From Chara braunii (lineage: Eukaryota > Streptophyta > Charophyceae > Charales > Characeae): a stretch of 36,440 nt of DNA. The notes under the pieces were generated by a model. The model worked only from the letters and a program-made list of their open reading frames with translations. It searched no databases and was not told the DNA's origin. Shown here piece by piece: positions 31,221 to 36,440 of the stretch (the first letter of the stretch is position 1; every line of letters starts with the position of its first letter). Position numbers and translations under genes: made by a program. Location: assembly GCA_003427395.1 (NCBI GenBank), contig BFEA01000106.1, positions 623,409-659,848 on the forward strand, written 5' to 3'.

Positions 31221-31222
<2 letters not shown>
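31123..31222 (+). mobile_element. TA-embedded small element, copy 2
   Basis: Inverse of copy 1, in head-to-head orientation across 20 bases of TA. Stem II is perfect here (GTCGG / CCGAC) with the loop TGAAACT; GAAAC and GTC are kept, but the CTGATGA box is cut by the TA run to TGAG. Confidence 0.7.
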
Positions 31223-31298
<76 letters not shown>

Positions 31299-31302
<4 letters not shown>

Positions 31303-32080
31303 TTCTTTATAGAGGGTCGAACATATTGTCTCTGGCAGACGTCTCCCAAGTTGTCCGTCCGGATAGGTCGGACATCCAGAGGGGTCCCGAACGTCTGCCC
31401 TGGTAAGCTATTTCTTAACTAATTCAGGGTTTGTGATTGTTGAGAATATCTTTTCTTCTTTCTTTGCCTTACTGCCCTTTAACGAGCTTATCATCATTCA
31501 CTGGATGGTTATTGCTGCCACGTGGAAAAATTGAGGCTGTGGAAAGAGCTGCTCGATTGCACCCTTATGATTTCGACGAGACACGTTGCTGGACACTCAT
31601 CCATAATCGGGATCGTATGTATACTCCTGGCCCTTTTCGCCTCATCTTGTTTTTTCCCGCCATCCCATCCTCGTCTTATCCATAACCGGAACCGGCATTG
31701 AAGATTTCAGCTTCGCCTTGGAACTCCACACTCGTCTTCCCCAAAAATCCTTGGCACAGCCCAGTTATGTGCGTTTTGGGCCGTTCCGCTTCTTTGGAAA
31801 GCAACGTTGAGCGCGAGGTTGGTATTGGAGCCGACAAGTGTCGGTTCCTGCTTGGTTAGGACGAGATGGTGAGAGGAGTTAAACACTCGTCTTCTGCCTC
31901 TTGTTGGCCGAGGCGAGATCCCTCTGTCACACGCAGTTGATCCACAGAGGTATTCTGAAAATTTGGCACCTCGGGCCTACTGGGCCACAATGGCTGGCAG
32001 GACCTACCCCGAAAAGAAACAAGCCTGGCAGTGTCACACTTTCAGTTTCGCAGGGCAAAAGAAACATGTGTGGAAAACAA
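31299..32080. other. No gene recognised
   Basis: An 82-codon frame at 31437-31685 (with LHPYDFDETRCWTLIHNRD) has balanced composition but matches no family I know. Low confidence that it is coding. Confidence 0.35.
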
Positions 32081-32084
32081 AACC

Positions 32085-32310
32085 GGGTGCAGAGTTTGAA
32101 AAGGGCGATATCGGTAAAAGTGGCTGTGCCCCGCGTGTGATTTTGTCGCGCTTTTCAAACTCAGCACGCGAGTTTGTTGCCCTTTTCTAACTTGGTGTGT
32201 GGGTAAAAATGCTTTTGTTGCCCTTTCAACCTTGGCGCACAAAAGCGGCACACGTTTGTTGCCCGCGTCACTTCGTGTGATTTTGTTGCCGTTTCCAAAC
32301 TTGTTTGTGC
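32085..32310. repeat. Degenerate TTTGTTGCCCTTTTCAAAC repeats
   Basis: GTTTGTTGCCCTTTTC, TTTGTTGCCCTTTCAAC and TTTGTTGCCGTTTCCAAAC recur, and GCAGAGTTTGAAAAGGGCG near 32090 is roughly the inverse of the segment at about 32148-32168. The repeats form a short degenerate array. Confidence 0.55.
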
Positions 32311-33000
32311 TGCAACCGGACTTACCCCAAAAGAAAAAAGAATGCTGCTGGAGGTTCAGTAAAGCTCGGCACGCAGTGGAGCGCCTTCACGACCCTCCAG
32401 GCACGGGTGTACTGGTGGTTTAAACCACCAGTATGCAAGGAAAATGAGCAATATCAAAATGGCAAAATTCCAGATTGCTTGTAGGGGCCATATCCCGGTA
32501 TGCCGAGGGGTCAAATCCTCTTAAGTACCTCACCCTGCTAAAAAACCTGATGAGGCTGTTAATGCGTCGCTTTGACCGGAGGTCCGCGAACAAAACTACA
32601 GGTCGGTCACTGTTCCCGCCCGCGTGACTGCTTTAATAGCAAAAGAAACTAAAAGAAAGCAAAGATAAAAAATAAAATAAACATTCATGCGGTATTGTAA
32701 TCCGTCAAAAGAAAAGACACGGAAGCCCCCGAGGAATCGTCCTCGGGGAACGATTCCGAGGATGAGTGGAACGACGGCGCCAATTTCCTCGGGTGACGAT
32801 GGGAGAATTTCCTCGCGCCCCGAGGACGGCCTGAGGAGTGTTGAACGAGCCCCTTTGTTTTTGTGTTACGAATTGTTTTTTTCTTTTTCTTTTTAGTTTC
32901 ACACAACATTCTCGTTGCCTTTTCCCTTTTTTCTCAATTTCTTGTTGTTTCTCTTCTGAACACAGCCTCCGCTGTGCACCGTCCGGTAGTACCACCCTCG
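32311..33000. other. Non-coding with perfect palindrome
   Basis: A 24-bp perfect palindrome centred on TTTAAA lies at 32410-32433. GC-rich hairpin-prone sequence with GAGGA and CCTCG words occurs at 32725-32830. Nothing coding was recognised. Confidence 0.5.
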
Positions 33001-33009
33001 TTAAGGGTT

Positions 33010-33325
33010 GGGGTGTCGCTCAGTGGAGGCTCAGACTGCATAGCTGGTTGAGGCACTGGTGGTTTAAACTTGCATTACAGCGAGGAGAAAGAAATGTTTA
33101 CGGAGACTTCCCCAACCATCTGCTTTTGTTTGCACCTCGTCAGCCTTTTCCTGGTATCACTGTGACTTCCCCTCTGGATTCGGCCAGTGATGCCGTCCCC
33201 ATCAGATCGGGGAGCACAACAATATTGTCAAGGAACGCCGGGCCAGGTTCCTGGCTTGTATAATACCAAAAAACAACTAGAAGAAGAAGAAGAAGAAGAA
33301 GAAGAAGAAGAAGCAAGAAGAAGAA
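33010..33325 (+). mobile_element. Second tRNA-derived SINE candidate
   Basis: A box-like TCGCTCAGTGG (33016-33026) and a degenerate B box GGTTTAAACTT (33061-33071), followed by a body, TATAATACCAAAAAAC, and an (AAG)n tail at about 33279-33325. The B box departs from GGTTCRANNCC by one or two bases. The same TACTGGTGGTTTAA phrase appears at 14203 and 32410. Confidence 0.5.
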
Positions 33326-34290
33326 ATGTTTATGGCAAGTATTGCAGCCTTTTCTTTTGTGTGTGAAAAAAATTGTCTCAGCCCGGAGTACATATATTGC
33401 AGTCTCATTGAGGCTGTTTCAAATTTATCCCTCCTAATATATACTGCTATGGGTTCATCCGTGACAATCCTTGGTAATATTATGACCCTTGCTGAGACAG
33501 AGAGACACTGGGCTCTGCTAACTATAAGTCAGTTAATATTCCTGAGTTGGAGTCGGACCTACGACCGAGTAGAAAGGTAGGCTGTGTGTGGTGTATCCGA
33601 CCACGACTGTCTTCACGCGAAACAGAGCGCACAGTCATCATAGCCGCATTTGGGGCAATTTCCACACAAGATACAGTGACAAGGACTGGGTGTTCTATTC
33701 GGGTGAGGACGGTGCGCTTCTATACCTGAGCTTGCTAAAGGTGAAGAAGGACAGCAATAAAAGTGTGGCACCCTCAACTAAATGAACCTCGTGTGGGCCG
33801 GCGGAGGGCCAGGCGTCGAGACTGGGCTTACCTAGCTGGGGCGAGGTCCGACTAGCAAAGAGGATTGGACTAAACGGCTGAATGTGGATGACTTTTATGC
33901 AGACATGCAAAGAAACAAATGAATAGTGAGTTTGTGCACCTCTTCGCAAACACGGCCAGATTCAGGCATTAAATCCAGTCCTCTCTGCTGGCGGGACATT
34001 GCCCTCCTAACACCCCTTTTGATCCAAATGCATGCACGTTGTCACCATTTCCCCCCATCCGGATGGAGGCCGTGGTGGTCATCCTTGCCGTATGAGGACC
34101 ACATCTTAGCCCGCATACAACTGCAATGACCATTTCTGGCCAATCTTAATCATTGCTGTACGCGGAGCGAAGTTCAGGCCAAATACAGTTGCGATGACCA
34201 GTCCTCTTGTCCAAGGAACCATGATTAATAACCCCCCCTACAACTCTGTGGCGCGCTGAAATTGCACTCACATTCAACTGTTGAGCGAGC
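33326..34290. other. No gene recognised
   Basis: Mixed composition; short frames up to 84 codons without recognisable domains. A related phrase, TACA(A/G)(C/T)TGC(A/G)ATGACCA, occurs near 34116 and 34186. Confidence 0.4.
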
Positions 34291-34460
34291 GGCAACGTTT
34301 TTCTTATCTTTTGGGCGAGGGGCGGGGGCTGTCTCTTATACACATCTAGATGTGTATAAGAGACAGGCATGGCACTGTGCATGCTTATGTCATCACGTCG
34401 TTATACAGTCGATAAATATAAAGGCAACGTTTTTCTTATCTTTTGGGCGAGGGGCGGGGG
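34291..34460. other. Duplicated 38-bp segment around an adapter
   Basis: GGCAACGTTTTTCTTATC onward, 38 bases, occurs at 34291-34328 and again at 34423-34460, on either side of the adapter and 56 bases of other sequence. Probably assembly-made. Confidence 0.85.
34329..34366. other. Nextera mate-pair junction adapter (contaminant)
   Basis: CTGTCTCTTATACACATCT followed immediately by its exact inverse makes the 38-base circularisation junction of Nextera mate-pair libraries (Tn5 mosaic ends back to back). Its translation gives the well-known VSYTHLDVYKRQ artefact in both directions. It is not genomic. Confidence 0.98.
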
Positions 34461-34485
34461 GGGGGGGGGGCCGGGGGGGGAGGGG
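34450..34485. repeat. G-rich tract
   Basis: GGGGCGGGGG then a long G run, CC, and another G run. It is likely to have disturbed sequencing and assembly. Confidence 0.85.
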
Positions 34486-34497
34486 AAGACAGGCAGA

Positions 34498-35043
34498 AAC
34501 TTTTTCCAGAACCCAAAGACGAGCACCACCCGCCTGGGGAAAAAAAGAGGACTGGGGGCCTTGCCACAACACTCCCGAAATTGGTGTTTTTGTGAGTGCG
34601 GCATCGCCACACTCCCGAAAGTGAGGTCGAGAGCTGCCAGAGGACCGGGCCCGAGAGCAAGAGTACAGTTTCCTTTCTGTGCCCGCCTACAAATTGCCAT
34701 TTTCGAGAGACCTCGGGCGGACGTCCGAGTTTGGTCTTGAAAATCCCGAGTCGACCATGAAGGACAAGAGGTTTTGCCTGACTGCCCTGGTCGGGAAGTG
34801 GCTTTCTGTCAATTCCGGTCAATTTCGGAATTCAGGAGCGCCCCCGTACGAGAGCCCAGTGTGGCGAAGGCCCAAGGGCACTCTCTAATAGGATTCCACG
34901 AGTTTTCAAGACGGAAGTACTCCCGAAAATTTTCTTCGATTTAGGAGTGGTGTGGCAAGGCCCCGTGTTTCAACTTTTTCCAGGTCAAACTTTTTCCAGA
35001 CCCCACACACAAGCGTCACCTGCCTGGGGAGAAAAAAAAGGAG
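34498..35043. repeat. Direct repeat pair (AACTTTTTCCAGA...)
   Basis: 34498-34552 and 34987-35043 are similar (AACTTTTTCCAGAACCC / AACTTTTTCCAGACCCC, then GCCTGGGGA.AAAAAA). The space between has further ACTCCCGAAA phrases. No gene. Confidence 0.6.
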
Positions 35044-35180
35044 AAACGGACTGTGCATCCACATCATTGCCCTTGAATGCACATGGCTCCTGCTCACTTT
35101 TCACCCGAATTTGGTGGCCAGCCGAAGGGGGTAGTAGAGCTGAGAGGGGTGTATTTATTTGTATTCTCTCTCTATATATA

Positions 35181-35295
35181 GTCAAACAGAGCTGCCCGGT
35201 AAACCATAGTCAGAGAGGGAGGGACAAAAGGGAGAAGAGGACAACAAACGACGGGCTGTGACAAACTGTTTCGTCGGGGTTTCACCGACTGATCA
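35181..35295 (-). mobile_element. TA-embedded small element, copy 3
   Basis: Same unit as at 30990-31222, again flanked by TA-rich runs (35173-35180 and 35294-35305). On the minus strand stem II is GTCGG / CCGAC, with GAAACAGTTTGTC intact; the first box reads TGATCAG instead of TGATGAG. Confidence 0.7.
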
Positions 35296-35451
35296 TATAT
35301 ATATAATCTAGTTCTAATTATATATATATACATTCTCAACAAACAAGCCGGGCCCTTGGTCACGGCCACTGCAAGGCACCAACCAACACACATGTTTCTT
35401 CAAGATCCAACCTGTGTTTTTTCTTTCCCGACAGCCTTGAAATGAGATGCA

Positions 35452-35698
35452 GTCTATACATATACATTATATCAATTCAATGCATATGTATAGACTATAT
35501 GTTTGTAAATAGATGGAGTCTATACTACTTTATAGACTCTATACATATACATCATATTAATTCAATGCATATGTATAGACTCTAGAGACTACAGATTTGT
35601 TAATAGATGTTGTCTAGAGTCTAGACATATACATTATATTAAATCAATGTATATGTATAGACTCTATAATCTAGATAGTATATATTTGTAAATAGATG
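35452..35698. repeat. Three tandem palindromic units of about 90 bp
   Basis: Each unit holds an inverted repeat of the form GTCTATACATATACATT ... AATG(C/T)ATATGTATAGAC around a short ATT-rich loop (35452-35495, about 35535-35580, about 35612-35660), followed by TTTGTAAATAGATG (about 35502, 35595, 35685). The third unit has perfect 17-base arms. Confidence 0.8.
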
Positions 35699-36440
35699 TA
35701 GCACTGTGCCCATGGAATGGAGAAGAAGCTGCTGCGGGATCAGCCAGGACGAAGGTACCAGCCATAGCTGGCTAGGTGCAGCATTGCTGCGTGGTGGAAA
35801 TGTGGAGGTCGGGGTAGAAGGCAGGCAGTGGGGACAGGCAGTGGGGCATGTTCATACCACCTCTGTCGCAGACAACGCAGGTTCTTCCTCCCCTCCCCTA
35901 ACCCCCCCCCCCCCCCCAGCCACCCAAAAAAAACAAAACAAAAAACAAATGGTTTCCTGGTTGGGAAGGTACTTCCTCTCCAAACACATGAACACCCGCA
36001 CACTCGTTGTTCGTTTTTTTTATTATTTTTTTTACAAAAAAGTAACTACGGCGCAATCAGGGTTTCCACTTTTAAATGCAGTCTAGGCAAAAAAAAAAAA
36101 TGCCCGGAGATGCTGACTGTATACAAGCCAGGATTCGCGTCCGGTGGTGTGTTATGTTCGGGGGAATGACTGACGTGCATTCAAAACTTGAAATCATGAC
36201 TCGCTGTAGTTCCCTCTTTTGTTTTTCGTTTTTTCATTTTAAAGGGGAGTTTGCTTTATATTAATCAAAAGCCACGGAGGCCGGGAATCCCTCCTTATCT
36301 CAACCCGAGTGCTGAGGCCATTACCTAGATTTGCCGCAAAGCTGGAAACCGGGTCCAGCATCTCAATAATGCCAACACAAACTCCGAAAAAGAAACACCG
36401 GAACTGGAGTAACAAAAGGAGATGCAACTGGAAGAAAAAA
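35699..36440. other. No gene recognised
   Basis: Contains a C-run at about 35904-35918, A-runs and a T-rich stretch near 36015-36035. The frames are short. Confidence 0.4.

Larger units (their letters stand above)
30965..31298. repeat. (TA)n tracts around two inverted element copies
   Basis: TA runs at about 30965-30989, 31103-31122 and 31223-31298 separate two inverted copies of one unit. Confidence 0.9.

Noticed and set aside
31130-31312. Frame rich in Ile-Tyr repeats
   Set aside because: Translation of a (TA)n microsatellite.
31437-31685. 82-codon frame with LHPYDFDETRCW, possible exon
   Set aside because: No recognised family, no convincing splice sites; the nearby GTAAGC...TTCAG would make an intron of only about 25 bases.
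34329-34366. Tn5-type mosaic ends suggesting a bacterial transposon
   Set aside because: Two 19-base ends abut exactly, with no transposase; this is the library adapter junction.

Overview
The window looks like nuclear DNA of a eukaryote, most probably a streptophyte (charophyte-type) green alga; the species call is an inference. Reasons: an intronless histone H4 gene with plant-type residues; many decayed eukaryotic mobile elements (a LINE pair, a Ty3/gypsy chromovirus, tRNA-derived SINEs, MITEs); long homopolymers and microsatellites; a 591-base assembly gap. No bacterial operons, CRISPR array or rRNA were seen. Nearly all of the window is transposon-derived, and histone H4 is the only clearly intact host gene.

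Layout, left to right. 1-411: short foldback repeats. 468-1538: C-terminal relic of a DDE transposase-like protein joined to an OTU-like domain whose catalytic Cys and His are missing, ending in a 38-base poly(A). 2410-2772: tRNA-derived SINE. 2885-14345: two convergent copies of one LINE family. The left copy (+) carries only the 5' part (5'UTR and ORF1) and holds a 530-bp MITE. The right copy (-) has 5'UTR, ORF1 with a zinc knuckle, then ORF2 with endonuclease and reverse transcriptase. The two 5' parts form arms of about 3.5-4 kb around a unique core. 14.5-17.2 kb: low-complexity DNA and a degenerate 30-bp minisatellite. 18021-18611: N gap. 18.6-19.9 kb: inverted repeat, E2F-like sites, repeated promoter units, histone H4, and a 3' stem-loop of the replication-dependent histone type.

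20-22.9 kb: repeats without recognised genes. 22960-30580: a broken Ty3/gypsy chromovirus with matching TATA-bearing LTR segments, a gag interrupted by three insertions (an unresolved 1.1-kb one; a TTAA-flanked, piggyBac-like MITE; an element with a 7-bp target duplication), a pol that has lost the RT core, RNase H and the protease motif, an internal 195-bp duplication, an integrase with one catalytic Asp changed, and a chromodomain relic.

30.9-31.3 kb and 35.2 kb: three copies of a ~110-bp unit embedded in (TA)n that carry hammerhead-ribozyme-like core sequence. This is the best candidate for a little-described system here: a microsatellite-inserting, ribozyme-bearing small element. 33.0 kb: a second SINE candidate. 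34329-34366: a Nextera mate-pair junction adapter, so the contig around it is chimeric. 35452-35698: three tandem palindromic units. All alignments were done by eye; identities are approximate.
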